From assembly GCF_004792665.1 (NCBI RefSeq), contig NZ_SRZX01000001.1, forward strand, positions 1,612,001 to 1,676,000: a stretch of 64,000 bases of DNA. Direction: 5' to 3'. Both the position numbers and the translations under genes were made by a program. The notes below the pieces were generated by a model. That model was not told the DNA's origin. It was given only the letters and a program-made list of their open reading frames with translations, and ran no database searches. Below are positions 8,647-16,945 of this stretch, piece by piece; positions within the stretch are counted from its first letter, which is position 1; every line of letters begins with the position of its first letter. Source of the stretch: Marinobacter orientalis. Lineage in GTDB: Bacteria; Pseudomonadota; Gammaproteobacteria; Pseudomonadales; Oleiphilaceae.

Positions 8647-9119
8647 AACTGGCCCGAACCCTGCGACTGGATATATCCGATGAAAATGTGTACGAAGTGC
8701 CGGCCCCCAGCGGCGAATGGGCAATTTCGGGCGGGTTTGAATTCTCCAACTGGACCGAAGCGGAGCTGAAGGGCAAGGCTCGTCAGGCCTTTACCAACGG
8801 TTGGTACAGCGTAGAGTCCGGCGGCCGCGCCAGTTTCGTTGGCGTCTGCAACATCACCGAAGCCGAACTGGAGCAGCTGCGCCAGACGCTGGCGCAAACC
8901 TTCGTCGAGTGTTACGGCGCGCCGGATGTTGACGCAGCCTACCCTGTTGCCTGTGAAGAAATCGACCAGATGCGCAATATGTGTGAGGACTTCGAGGAGA
9001 ACACCCTGCTAATGGTCAGCCGTACACTGACCGGGCTGGGTGTTGAGGAAACCTACCGCTCGCGAGCCCCGCAAGATGCCTCGTTAGAGGCCTTTGCAGT
9101 GCACGGCGGCTATGAGTGA
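8643..9119 (+). CDS. Small conserved protein of formate dehydrogenase cluster (DUF6505-like)
   Basis: This 158-residue acidic soluble protein has no signal peptide or membrane segment. It starts by overlapping the ligase-like gene (ATGA at 8643-8646). The sequence includes LDISDENVYEVPAPSGEWAI near the start and FVGVCNITEAELEQL in the middle. I connect it tentatively with DUF6505, a family met beside formate dehydrogenases, but no motif gives a function. Its stop directly abuts the stop of the convergent moeA gene, with no base between them. The tight coupling to the ATPase and ligase-like genes suggests a shared role in enzyme maturation (inference). Confidence 0.7.
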   Translation: MKLARTLRLDISDENVYEVPAPSGEWAISGGFEFSNWTEAELKGKARQAFTNGWYSVESGGRASFVGVCNITEAELEQLRQTLAQTFVECYGAPDVDAAYPVACEEIDQMRNMCEDFEENTLLMVSRTLTGLGVEETYRSRAPQDASLEAFAVHGGYE

Positions 9120-10367
9120 TTACAATCCGAAGCTGGCGTAGGGGATAAACCGCACGGGGGTTCCCGGCTCTATCTGCTGAGCACTCTCGCCCAGTTCCAC
9201 CATACCCTCCGACCAGGCCAGACCGGTAACCCGGCCCGAGCCTTCAGAACCGAATACCTCAACCTCGCCGTTACGGATCCGGGCGCGCAACATCTCGCTG
9301 CGCCCCGGCTTCTTGTTTTTAGAAAAACCGGCGGGCATGAGATAGCCCTGGGGTTCGAACCACTCACCCCCAGCCAGGAGCGACATCGCCGGAGCGCCAA
9401 AACGCAGTGCGCAGACCCAGGCTGCAACCGGATTTCCCGGCAACCCCACCACGGGCGTCCCCTGGAACATGGCCAGCGCCAGGGGGCGGCCGGGCTTGAT
9501 CGCGATGCGCCAGTTGCTGATGTCACCATGGGCCTTCAGTATTTTCGACACATGATCTTCGTCCCCTGCGGAAACACCGCCACTGGTCAGGATCAGGTCG
9601 CACTGCTCAGCCCCCCGTTCCAGTGCCGTCCTGACTTCCTCGGGGCGGTCGAGCACATGGCCGAGGTCCACCAACTGATAGCCAAGCTGCGTGACCAGAG
9701 CACTCAGCATCGGGCGGTTGGCATCATAAATTTGCCAGTCAGTGACCGCTGCACCGACAGGTTTCACTTCATCACCGGTGGACAGGACTCCGACGCGAAG
9801 CCGCTGATAGACATCGACCGACTCGACCCCGACACTGGCGAGGACTGAAATCTGGGTGGGCGTCAGGCGGGTTGCCATGGTGAGGATTCGATCCTGCGCC
9901 TTGATGTCCTCACCGGCTTTACGTGCGTTGGCTCCCGCTTTCAGCGTGCCGTTCAGATGTAGCTGCTGGTCTATGACTTCGCAGTCTTCCTCCAAAACCA
10001 CCGTATCAGTGCCTGCCGGGATAACCGCTCCGGTCAGGATCCGGATAGCGTGGCCCTCGGGCACCTGGTCGGTGTACGGCGCCCCGGCGGCACTGCGGCC
10101 TTCAACCAGAGGCACGGTGCAGGGAACCCGGCTTATGGGTCCGGCAAGAGCATAGCCATCGACCGCGGAATTGCTGCTGGGGGGATGAGCGCGAGGCGCA
10201 TAAACGTCACTCGCCAATATCCGGCCATTCACCTGTGACAGCGGGACAGCGCGATCTACGCCCACCACTGGATGCAAACGTGTACGTAAGCGCTCCAGGG
10301 CCTCATCCACCGGCGTCCAGTTAACTCCGGGGGGCAGGGCAAAACAGTCGTTACGAAGCTCGTTCAT
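9120..10367 (-). CDS. moeA: Molybdopterin molybdenumtransferase MoeA (first paralogue)
   Basis: MoeA inserts molybdate (or tungstate) into adenylylated molybdopterin. The 415-residue length is usual. Family motifs are SNSAVDGYAL (about residue 66), ILTGAVIPAGTD, STGDEVKPVG and LTSGGVSAGDEDHV (about residue 260), followed by VVGLPGNPVAAWV, with a C-terminal beta-barrel domain IV. It is the last gene of the operon tupB-tupC-tupA-fdhD-mobA-mobB-moeA, 10 bases after mobB. A second moeA lies at 49458-50672, so this copy probably serves the formate dehydrogenase, which is an inference from linkage. Confidence 0.93.
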   Translation of the reverse strand: MNELRNDCFALPPGVNWTPVDEALERLRTRLHPVVGVDRAVPLSQVNGRILASDVYAPRAHPPSSNSAVDGYALAGPISRVPCTVPLVEGRSAAGAPYTDQVPEGHAIRILTGAVIPAGTDTVVLEEDCEVIDQQLHLNGTLKAGANARKAGEDIKAQDRILTMATRLTPTQISVLASVGVESVDVYQRLRVGVLSTGDEVKPVGAAVTDWQIYDANRPMLSALVTQLGYQLVDLGHVLDRPEEVRTALERGAEQCDLILTSGGVSAGDEDHVSKILKAHGDISNWRIAIKPGRPLALAMFQGTPVVGLPGNPVAAWVCALRFGAPAMSLLAGGEWFEPQGYLMPAGFSKNKKPGRSEMLRARIRNGEVEVFGSEGSGRVTGLAWSEGMVELGESAQQIEPGTPVRFIPYASFGL

Positions 10368-10377
10368 GAATCTCCCG

Positions 10378-10887
10378 TTAATGGTTCTCTTGGGCCAATG
10401 ACTTTTTTGGCCCGAGAATAAAGTCCGCTATCCCGGGGACATCGTTCAAATCAAAGCCAGGACCCGCAAAATCCGCCGCGTAGTCCGCCGCCACCGCAAT
10501 GATACTGGCGTCGTTCGGGTACAGGGGCGCCTTCGCGCACTCCCGCCTATGCACTTCAATCTTGGGGTGTGAATGGGTTTTAAACCCCTCGACCACAACC
10601 CAGTCGCATGGGCCCAGGCGGGCCAGCAATTCATCGAGTGTCGGCTCCTCGGCGCCACGTAGTTCGTGCATGATGGCGAATCGCTGTCCCCCCGCCAGAA
10701 TGACCTCCCGGGCGCCGGACTCACGATGATGGTAGCTATCGGTACCCGGCTGGTCCACATCCACCTTGTGGTGGGCATGTTTGATGGAGTTGACTGTAAA
10801 ACCCCTGCCGGATAACTCGCGAATCAGAGCGCTGGCCAGGGTGGTCTTTCCGCAGTTTTTCCACCCCACGATGCCAATGACATTCAC
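10378..10887 (-). CDS. mobB: Molybdopterin-guanine dinucleotide biosynthesis adaptor MobB
   Basis: This 169-residue GTP-binding protein has the P-loop GWKNCGKTTLASALI at residues 8-22, the switch-like VNSIKHAHHKVDVDQPGTDS, and WVVVEGFKTHSHPKIEVHR. All are typical of MobB, which assists MobA in adding GMP to molybdopterin. Its ATG overlaps the mobA stop by four bases (10884-10887), so the two are co-translated. The length matches the family. Confidence 0.92.
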   Translation of the reverse strand: MNVIGIVGWKNCGKTTLASALIRELSGRGFTVNSIKHAHHKVDVDQPGTDSYHHRESGAREVILAGGQRFAIMHELRGAEEPTLDELLARLGPCDWVVVEGFKTHSHPKIEVHRRECAKAPLYPNDASIIAVAADYAADFAGPGFDLNDVPGIADFILGPKKSLAQENH

Positions 10888-11471
10888 TTCAGATGATCCT
10901 TGGCCCAGGCCAGATCTTCCGGCGTATTAATATTGAAAAAGTCGTCCGGGCCAAACAGCACCAGCGACTCGCCCTGGGCCTGGGTCCATTGGCGGATCTT
11001 GCGGACACCTTCATTCAGGGCAGCTCGCAAATCATGCCGCAACGCAACCTGCCAGCGGCCAAAGGTTGGCTGGGGCAGTCGGCCGCGCTCGGGGTCCGGC
11101 GTGGCCGCCAACACCACCGGCGTGTCATGCTCGGCCAGTCGCTCCGCCAGATCCAGAGGGAACGACGGAGTATCCGCAGCAACGCTGATCAGCCACTCAT
11201 GTCCCTGCTCGGCGGCCCAGTCCATGCCCGCGAGCACACCGGCCAGCGGGCCCGGGAAACCACCGATAGAGTCGGAGACCACGGGCAAACCCAGATCATC
11301 AAAACGACCCGGATCCCCGTTGGCGTTCAACACCACCGCGTCGACCTGCGGGGTGATCCGATCGATGACACGCTGGATCAATGACTGGTCGCCCAGCATC
11401 AACCGTCCTTTGTCACCACCGCCCATCCGGTTTGCCTGGCCGCCGGCCAGAATGACTGCACACTCAGTCAT
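10884..11471 (-). CDS. mobA: Molybdenum cofactor guanylyltransferase MobA
   Basis: MobA transfers GMP from GTP to molybdopterin to make the MGD cofactor that formate dehydrogenase needs. The ATG at 11471 gives 195 residues beginning MTECAVILAGGQANRMGGGDKG, the nucleotide-binding signature (LAGGxxxRMGGxDKG). It is preceded by GGAGGAGACGGAGC, a strong ribosome-binding site. A TTG 36 bases upstream (11507), overlapping the fdhD stop, is open but adds non-homologous residues and is not preferred. PGPLAGVLAGMDW and the final NINTPEDL also fit the family. Confidence 0.93.
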   Translation of the reverse strand: MTECAVILAGGQANRMGGGDKGRLMLGDQSLIQRVIDRITPQVDAVVLNANGDPGRFDDLGLPVVSDSIGGFPGPLAGVLAGMDWAAEQGHEWLISVAADTPSFPLDLAERLAEHDTPVVLAATPDPERGRLPQPTFGRWQVALRHDLRAALNEGVRKIRQWTQAQGESLVLFGPDDFFNINTPEDLAWAKDHLK

Positions 11472-11503
11472 GCTCCGTCTCCTCCAATAATGCTGAAGCT
11501 CCG

Positions 11504-12373
11504 TCAATCATGCTGAGCGCCTTTTCGCCGCATTTTTTTCTCATCATCCGGAACCTGCGACAGGTCCTGGTCGAACACCAGCCGGTGCTGGCCACTGAGG
11601 CAGGTGAATTTCTTGCCCCGCATCCGTCCGATCAGCGTCAATCCGACCTGCCGGGCAATATCGACGCCCCAGGCCGTAAAGCCTGACCGGCTGATCAGGG
11701 TGGGGATGCCCATGAGTGCGGTCTTGATAACCATTTCGGAGGTCAGCCGGCCAGTGGTGTAGAGGACTTTATCCGCCGCCGAAATGTCATTCAAGTGCAT
11801 CCAGCCTGCAATCTTGTCGACCGCGTTATGACGCCCGACATCCTCCATGTAGGCCAGGACCTGAAGTCCCTGACACAGAGCGGTGCCATGAATGGCACCG
11901 GTTTCCATATACAGGCTGGGGGTGTGGTTAATCTGGTACGAGAGGTCGTAAAAAGTACTGGTGTGCACGGGTGTATCCGGCAATGAAAGCCCGTCAAGCC
12001 CGGCCATCATGTCACCAAACACAGTTCCCACTGCGCAGCCGGAGGTGCGGGTTTTCTTTTCCAGCTTGTCCTCTACATCCGTAACCCCTGCGGTACGGAC
12101 CACAGCGACTTCCAGTTCTTCGTCAAAATCAATCTTTGTTACCCGATCAGCCTTTTTCAGCATGCCCTGATTCAAGAGAAAACCGAGGGCCAGATACTCC
12201 GGGTGATCGCCGATGGTCATCGCCGTGACGATTTCCTGGCTGTTCAGATAGATGGTCAGGGGACGTTCTTCGATCACGCTGATCGACTTCAACTGGCCGC
12301 TTTCATCGATGCCCTCAACAGTGCGGGATAGCCGGGGATCGGTAGGATTCGGTAGAAGGGGTGCAATCATCAT
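11504..12373 (-). CDS. fdhD: Formate dehydrogenase accessory sulfurtransferase FdhD
   Basis: FdhD passes sulfur to the Mo-bisPGD cofactor and is required for formate dehydrogenase activity. The 289-residue protein has GDHPEYLALGFLLNQG (about residues 55-70), the Cys loop TSGCAVGTVFG with Cys113, YMEDVGRHNAVDKIAGW and TTGRLTSEMVIKTALMGIP. All are characteristic of the family. The E. coli enzyme is described with a CxxC in the loop, but here only the first Cys is present. The gene start overlaps the tupA stop (ATGA), so sulfur transfer and tungstate uptake are in one transcript. Either of two adjacent ATGs (12373 or 12370) could be the start. Confidence 0.93.
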   Translation of the reverse strand: MMIAPLLPNPTDPRLSRTVEGIDESGQLKSISVIEERPLTIYLNSQEIVTAMTIGDHPEYLALGFLLNQGMLKKADRVTKIDFDEELEVAVVRTAGVTDVEDKLEKKTRTSGCAVGTVFGDMMAGLDGLSLPDTPVHTSTFYDLSYQINHTPSLYMETGAIHGTALCQGLQVLAYMEDVGRHNAVDKIAGWMHLNDISAADKVLYTTGRLTSEMVIKTALMGIPTLISRSGFTAWGVDIARQVGLTLIGRMRGKKFTCLSGQHRLVFDQDLSQVPDDEKKMRRKGAQHD

Positions 12374-13194
12374 TTCAACTCAATTGTACTGTGTAGCCTG
12401 GCTGGCGTTCGGAAAAACAGCTGCTTACCTTCAACCTGATAGGCTGCAATGGCGGCTTGTCCGGTTTCGGACAATAGCCACTGTGTAAAGGTGTTCGCCG
12501 CCTCTCGATTCACGTTGGGGCACTTATCCGCATTGACCGGAATGATGCCGTACTGGTTAAACAGGGCGGGCTTCCCCTCGAATAAAATGGTGCTGTCCTG
12601 TTTGTTGGCAAATGAAATCCAGGTGGCTCTGTCGCTCAATACATAGGCGCCAAGGCTCACCCCGGTATTGAGGGTTGCGCCCATACCGCTACCGGTTTCA
12701 AGGTACCATTGCCCCGATCCGGCGTCAGGGTCGATTGCTGCCGCCTGCCACAATGAGCGCTCTTTTTTATGGGTTCCCGAATCATCACCGCGTGAGGCAA
12801 ATCTGGCGCCGGCCTGCCGGATTCGCCGCAGGGCTTCAATGACGTCACCGGCTCCTGCGACATTTGCCGGATCTGCTTTGGGTCCGATGATGACAAAGTC
12901 GTTGTACATCAGGTCGCGGCGGTATTCTCCATAGCCGTCGGCGACGAACTTTTCTTCGTCCGATCTGGCGTGGACCAGGAGCACATCGCCATCACAGCGC
13001 ATGGCATTTTTGATCGCCTGTCCCGTGCCCACAGCGACTATATTGACCTGAACACCAGTATCCTTTTTCAGCAGCGGTAGCAGGTAGTCATACAGGCCAC
13101 TATTCTGGGTCGAGGTGGTGGACTGAACAATGATGGTGTCTGCCAGTGTGTGAGTGCTGAAAGCCAATGCAACGAAGATGACAAGGTGTTTCAT
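12370..13194 (-). CDS. tupA: Tungstate ABC transporter, periplasmic binding protein
   Basis: The 274-residue protein has a cleavable signal peptide (MKHLVIFVALAFSTHTLADT, cleavage near residue 18). The mature start, IIVQSTTSTQNSGLYDYLLP, matches the TTSTxxSGL oxyanion-binding signature of TupA. Later segments such as FASRGDDSGTHKKERSLW and GLYDYLLP also fit TupA rather than ModA. It captures tungstate in the periplasm and delivers it to TupB. TupA proteins are known to favour tungstate strongly over molybdate, but actual selectivity here is not shown. It is linked to fdhD by an ATGA overlap and lies 9 bases after tupC. Confidence 0.92.
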   Translation of the reverse strand: MKHLVIFVALAFSTHTLADTIIVQSTTSTQNSGLYDYLLPLLKKDTGVQVNIVAVGTGQAIKNAMRCDGDVLLVHARSDEEKFVADGYGEYRRDLMYNDFVIIGPKADPANVAGAGDVIEALRRIRQAGARFASRGDDSGTHKKERSLWQAAAIDPDAGSGQWYLETGSGMGATLNTGVSLGAYVLSDRATWISFANKQDSTILFEGKPALFNQYGIIPVNADKCPNVNREAANTFTQWLLSETGQAAIAAYQVEGKQLFFRTPARLHSTIELK

Positions 13195-13203
13195 AACCGT
13201 TCT

Positions 13204-13914
13204 CTAAAGCAGGATTTCACCGGCTAAATAAGCTTTAGCCACCGGGGTTCTGGGCGAGGCAAAAAACTGGTTCGCCGGACTCTGCTCGGCTACCTGCCCA
13301 TCAGACATAAATACGACATCATCGGCCAGACGTCGAGCCTGACCTTGGTCGTGACTGACCAGAATGACCTTGGTTCCCTGGGCACTTTGGGCTTTGACCA
13401 GGGATTCAATCACCAGGACCGATGCGGGATCCAGACTAGCTGTCGCCTCATCCAATAGCAATAACGCAGGCTTACCCAACAGGGCCCGCGCCAGGGCCAG
13501 TCGCTGTTGTTCTCCGCCCGACAGCATCCGTGCCGGTTGGTGGGCGCGATCAGCCAGGTGGACGGATTCCAGCGCCTCAATTAATCGCTGCGGCCGGGAT
13601 TTGGCAATCACGGGGGCGGCAAAGGCCAGATTCTGGAGAGCAGTCCGGCGTAGCAGTACCGGTTGCTGGAATACCATGGCCTGCTGATCGCGACTGTCAG
13701 CCACCCTCAGGTGGCCAAGTGTAATCTGCCCCTGGTCCGGTCTGATCAGTCCGTGCAAACAGCGAAGCAGTAAGGTCTTGCCCGCACCGTTCGGGCCCAT
13801 AATCACCGTGATGCCGGATTTATCAATGGTCAGGTCCACACCCCCCAGCACGGCCCGCTCGCCTTTGGTCAGACGCAGATCGCAGATTCGTATAGGCATG
13901 ATGGAACTAGGCAT
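13204..13914 (-). CDS. tupC: Tungstate ABC transporter, ATP-binding protein
   Basis: This 236-residue ABC ATPase has Walker A GPNGAGKTLLLRCL, the signature MLSGGEQQRLALARALL, Walker B ALLLLDEATASLDP and an H-loop VILVSHD. The start at 13914 (MPSSIMPIRI) is chosen because GGAGCG lies a few bases upstream and it gives an 8-base overlap with tupB. An ATG at 13938 inside tupB and one at 13899 are alternatives. It energises uptake through TupB. Confidence 0.9.
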   Translation of the reverse strand: MPSSIMPIRICDLRLTKGERAVLGGVDLTIDKSGITVIMGPNGAGKTLLLRCLHGLIRPDQGQITLGHLRVADSRDQQAMVFQQPVLLRRTALQNLAFAAPVIAKSRPQRLIEALESVHLADRAHQPARMLSGGEQQRLALARALLGKPALLLLDEATASLDPASVLVIESLVKAQSAQGTKVILVSHDQGQARRLADDVVFMSDGQVAEQSPANQFFASPRTPVAKAYLAGEILL

Positions 13915-14602
13915 ACTGGCGCTCCGCAGCGTATTCACGCACGCCTATCACCAGTGCATTGACCAGCAATGACAGCGTTAGCAACACGGTGCCCAATGCC
14001 AGGGCCAGTGTCAGGTTGCCCTTGGAAGTTTCCAGCGCGATGGCGGTGGTCATGACACGGGTCACGTGATCAATATTGCCGCCGACGATAATGACTGCGC
14101 CAACCTCGGCGATAGCCCGACCGAAGCCCGCCAGAATGCAGGTGGTCAGCGCATAGCGTGCATCCACCAGATAGGCCACCACAGCACGGCGCCCGGTGAT
14201 GCCCATCGAGTAAAACGTATCGCTGTACTCCTGATGAAGATTCTCGATCACCTGATTCGACAGTGCCGCGATAATCGGGGTGATCAGCACCACTTGCGCG
14301 ATGATCATGGCGGAGGGCGTGTACAACAGGCCCAGCCAACCGAGCGGGCCGGACCGTGACAGCAGCAGATACACTATCAGTCCCACGACCACCGGCGGCA
14401 TCCCCATCAGGGCGTTCAGCAAAAGGATGCAGAATTTCCGGCCCGGAAATCTGGTGATCGCCAGCCAGGTTCCCAGAGGTAAACCGATTACAGCGGCAAT
14501 GACCAGTGCGATCAGACTGACACGGATGGACAGCCACAGAATTTCGAATAAATCCGGGTCCAGCGTGATAATAAGTCGAAAGGCTTCAGCCAAAGCGTTC
14601 AT
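13907..14602 (-). CDS. tupB: Tungstate ABC transporter, permease
   Basis: The 231-residue permease has about five hydrophobic segments. The coupling-loop region lies around DTFYSMGITGRRAVVAYLVDARYAL and GFGRAIAEVGAVIIVGGNI, and the latter EVGA motif is typical of molybdate/tungstate permeases. The ATG at 14602 starts MNALAEAFRLIITLDPDLFEILWLS; an upstream in-frame extension of 21 residues is not family-like. It is the first gene of the seven-gene cofactor and tungstate operon, so its promoter should lie in 14603-14925. Confidence 0.9.
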   Translation of the reverse strand: MNALAEAFRLIITLDPDLFEILWLSIRVSLIALVIAAVIGLPLGTWLAITRFPGRKFCILLLNALMGMPPVVVGLIVYLLLSRSGPLGWLGLLYTPSAMIIAQVVLITPIIAALSNQVIENLHQEYSDTFYSMGITGRRAVVAYLVDARYALTTCILAGFGRAIAEVGAVIIVGGNIDHVTRVMTTAIALETSKGNLTLALALGTVLLTLSLLVNALVIGVREYAAERQYA

Positions 14603-14925
14603 TTTATTGTTAGGGTCCTGCAGTGGTGAGTTCGGGATTGAACGCTTTTTGCCCCAGATTCGCAAGGGTTTCGGAACGAGTCAACCCGAGCGGGAATCAA
14701 ACTCGGGTGATTCGGTGAGCAGGTAGTGTTGCCACAACTTCAGGCTGATATTCCGTGGTTAAGCTTACATATTGGACCGCTGCTGGGCGCCGTCTACAGG
14801 AATGCAGGCTCCGGCACCTTTGCCCGGGCCATCGGCCAGTTTCATCAAGCCATCTTGGCGTCAGTTGATCAGTAGTGGCTATAGTTAAAGTCTCGGGCAA
14901 AAATTTCATTCAGGAATGACCCAAT
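14603..14925. other. Gene-free divergent region upstream of tupB
   Basis: No convincing gene is seen in these 323 bases. The stretch must carry the promoter of the tup-mob operon (leftward) and of the DUF2254 gene (rightward). A 7-bp inverted repeat ACCCGAG/CTCGGGT (14684-14690 with 14702-14708) is the only clear structure. I looked for a Moco or tungsten-cofactor riboswitch and could not recognise one by eye. A covariance-model scan would be decisive. Confidence 0.4.
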
Positions 14926-15781
14926 ATGAATGAAGCGTATATCAAGAACATCCAGGAAAGCTTCTGGTTTCTTCCAGCCATCTATAACGCTGTTGCTCTC
15001 ATGCTCGCTATTGCAGTCGTTCTCGTCGACTACCAGTTAACCCCTGAGACCTCGCTGCTCGGTATTGCTCCGCTCTCGTTGAGTCGCACCACTGAGATGC
15101 TGAACTCGCTGGCTGGTGGGATCCTCACCATGACAACGATAACATTCTCCGCCATCCTCATTGTGTTGACTACGTATTCGTCTCAGTTCTCACCCCGGGT
15201 GTTACAGGACTTTGTCTCCAGTCGGCCCACCCGGCATGTTCTGGCCCTTTTCAGCAGCGGTTTCACCTTCTGTGTTGCAGCGATGCTGATCATCAGTGAA
15301 GAAAAAGCTTACCAGCTGCTCGCGACACCCATCCTTGCGGTGCTTTGGGCGCTGGCAGGAATCGCTGCCTTTGTTTTCCTCCTGAATCACACCGCGAGCT
15401 GGCTGCGGGTCAACAACCTGATTGGCTATATTGCCGACGAGACAAGAAGGACCATTGATCATATGCTGAAGCGGGACGTCAATGGAATGCGCGATTGCGT
15501 GGATCAGGATGATCCCGCATGGAAAAAACACGGAGTCGTGATTACCTCACCCATTTCAGGTTATGTGGTTACACTTGCTCTCGATGGCCTGATTGCAACG
15601 GGTTCTTTGAACAGCAGGAGTTGAGGCGCTATGGGACTTCGGGGCCAATACCTATCGTCTTGCCATCACCTCCCTCGATTTACAGGAAGCTGAGTATTTG
15701 CGGCTCAGATCTCCCCTGGAACAATTGGCCAATGTCGCCGACAGGCATGCCGATTTCAGTGAACTGATGAGATCGCTTTAG
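14926..15781 (+). pseudogene. Broken DUF2254 membrane-protein gene
   Basis: The first 232 codons encode the N-terminal half of a DUF2254 protein. There are about four membrane segments with the family motif SLAGGILTMTTITFSAILIVLTT and SQFSPRVLQDF, then ITSPISGYVVTLALDGL. DUF2254 proteins usually run to about 400-440 residues, but this frame stops at 15624. From 15611 the second frame is open for about 56 codons to 15781 (EALWDFGANTYRLAIT to a tail ending FSELMRSL) and looks protein-like, yet I do not recognise it as the DUF2254 C-terminus. The simplest reading is an internal deletion of the middle and C-terminal part plus a frameshift. A short functional protein cannot be excluded. Confidence 0.6.
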
Positions 15782-15849
15782 CCAGTGGTTATCACGCTTG
15801 CGTATCTCACCTTTAAGCCGTTGGTCCGGCAGACGGTTCAAACGTGATC

Positions 15850-16566
15850 TCACCTGGCGTCATCCTCATTTTTACAGTTGCCTTTGGAGGCCCGGTGGTA
15901 ATGCAATCGATAGGCGCGATAGAAGTTGGTCACTCCTCCTGCGAAGAACAGTATGCTGGCGAATATGAACTGACCGGCCAGGTAGGTAAACATTTTCTGC
16001 GGGAGATCGGGGCGGCTCGAGGGCCAGAGGTAGGGAATCGAGGGGATAAGAAACAAAATCGAGCCAATGACGAAACAGATGGCAACAGCGTTCAGGAGTT
16101 GCAGGCCAATCAGCGTGCCAGCCTCGGTAATCTGAGTCACGCTTATCGTTGCGCCGGCAGCGAACAGGGCGCTGCCGATGATGAAACACCAGGCCCCCCA
16201 CGCTTCCTTGAGCACGCCGGGCAGGAAACAGACGCTGCCGAGCAGAAACAGCACACTGGCGATGACATAGCCTGTCAAGGTGAGGAACTCCAGAATCGCC
16301 TTGCGGCCGCGTTGCCTGTTATGCCGGTAGTAAATGAGCGTCTCGGCGAAATCATGCAGGGAAACCGCCAGATAGATCAGCGAGCCGGTCATGAATAGCC
16401 AGGCGGCGGCCGCGGAATAACCCTGGAACGCGGGCAGGAAAAAGACACTGCCCACGACGAAACAAAGTGCTCCGGCGATGTAGCTGGAGGCATTTAACCC
16501 CTCCCACAAGAAGCTCTTCGATTCTGACGTGTAGCTACGTCTTCGGTTCGTAATGTGATGGGCCAT
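15850..16566 (-). CDS. YrhK-domain membrane protein
   Basis: The 238-residue protein has six or more hydrophobic segments arranged as an internal repeat. The motif GALCFVVGSVFFLP recurs as SVLFLLGSVCFLPG and as FVIGSILFLIPS, which is characteristic of YrhK-domain proteins. The start at ATG 16566 lies just after the stop of the DUF4396 remnant; a GTG at 16605 is an alternative inside that remnant. The inner-membrane location is clear from sequence, and the function is unknown. Confidence 0.7.
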   Translation of the reverse strand: MAHHITNRRRSYTSESKSFLWEGLNASSYIAGALCFVVGSVFFLPAFQGYSAAAAWLFMTGSLIYLAVSLHDFAETLIYYRHNRQRGRKAILEFLTLTGYVIASVLFLLGSVCFLPGVLKEAWGAWCFIIGSALFAAGATISVTQITEAGTLIGLQLLNAVAICFVIGSILFLIPSIPYLWPSSRPDLPQKMFTYLAGQFIFASILFFAGGVTNFYRAYRLHYHRASKGNCKNEDDAR

Positions 16567-16568
16567 GA

Positions 16569-16741
16569 CTACATTGCTTCTTTGGTGCCTCGCTTGATCA
16601 GCCACCAGTTAACAGGGTAGGACGTCAGGACGCCGAAAATCATGGCGATCTGCATCATGAACCAGAACTCCGCTGAAGAGACGGCCAGTTTATGGTTCAG
16701 CACGACAGCGAAGATAGAAGTGGGCAAAGGTCATGAAACAT
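16569..16741 (-). pseudogene. DUF4396 gene remnant
   Basis: The frame 16569-16730 ends in AEFWFMMQIAMIFG and SYPVNWWLIKRGTKEAM, which is the C-terminal end of DUF4396 membrane proteins. The family normally exceeds 130 residues, but here only about 53 codons remain before an upstream in-frame stop. A strong ribosome-binding site (AAAAGGAG) stands before ATG 16741 in another frame, giving a 14-codon ORF. That suggests the original start survives and the middle of the gene was lost. The remnant ends 2 bases before the YrhK ATG, so the two were probably one operon. Confidence 0.6.
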
Positions 16742-16945
16742 CTGGAACTCCTTTTCCTGTTTTGTGTTTGTGAACCACTTTTTGTTTGTGAACCGCTCTT
16801 AGACCTGGATTCGCCTCTGAGGGCGTTTTCCATAATTACCTGGCTGTAAGAGTAGCGTCGGTGCGCTGCCACACAGAGCGAAAGCGGAGCGTGCGGGAAC
16901 AGAGATGTCCCGGCAGCGCCAGGCCCCTGTCATTCTGGCAGCAGC
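16742..16945. other. Gene-free stretch with an 18-nt-period direct repeat
   Basis: No convincing gene is seen here. A 15-nt unit TGTTTGTGAACCACT (16765-16779) recurs as TGTTTGTGAACCGCT (16783-16797), giving a period of 18 bases. The stretch lies between the DUF4396 remnant and the endonuclease/phosphatase gene, both leftward, and should hold the promoter of the remnant. Confidence 0.45.

Noticed and set aside
14680..14710. tRNA-like T-arm sequence (GTTTGATTCCCGC) and possible molybdenum/tungsten riboswitch before tupB
   Set aside because: No acceptor, D or anticodon arm is present, and the conserved Moco-motif segments could not be matched by eye. Only a simple 7-bp inverted repeat remains.
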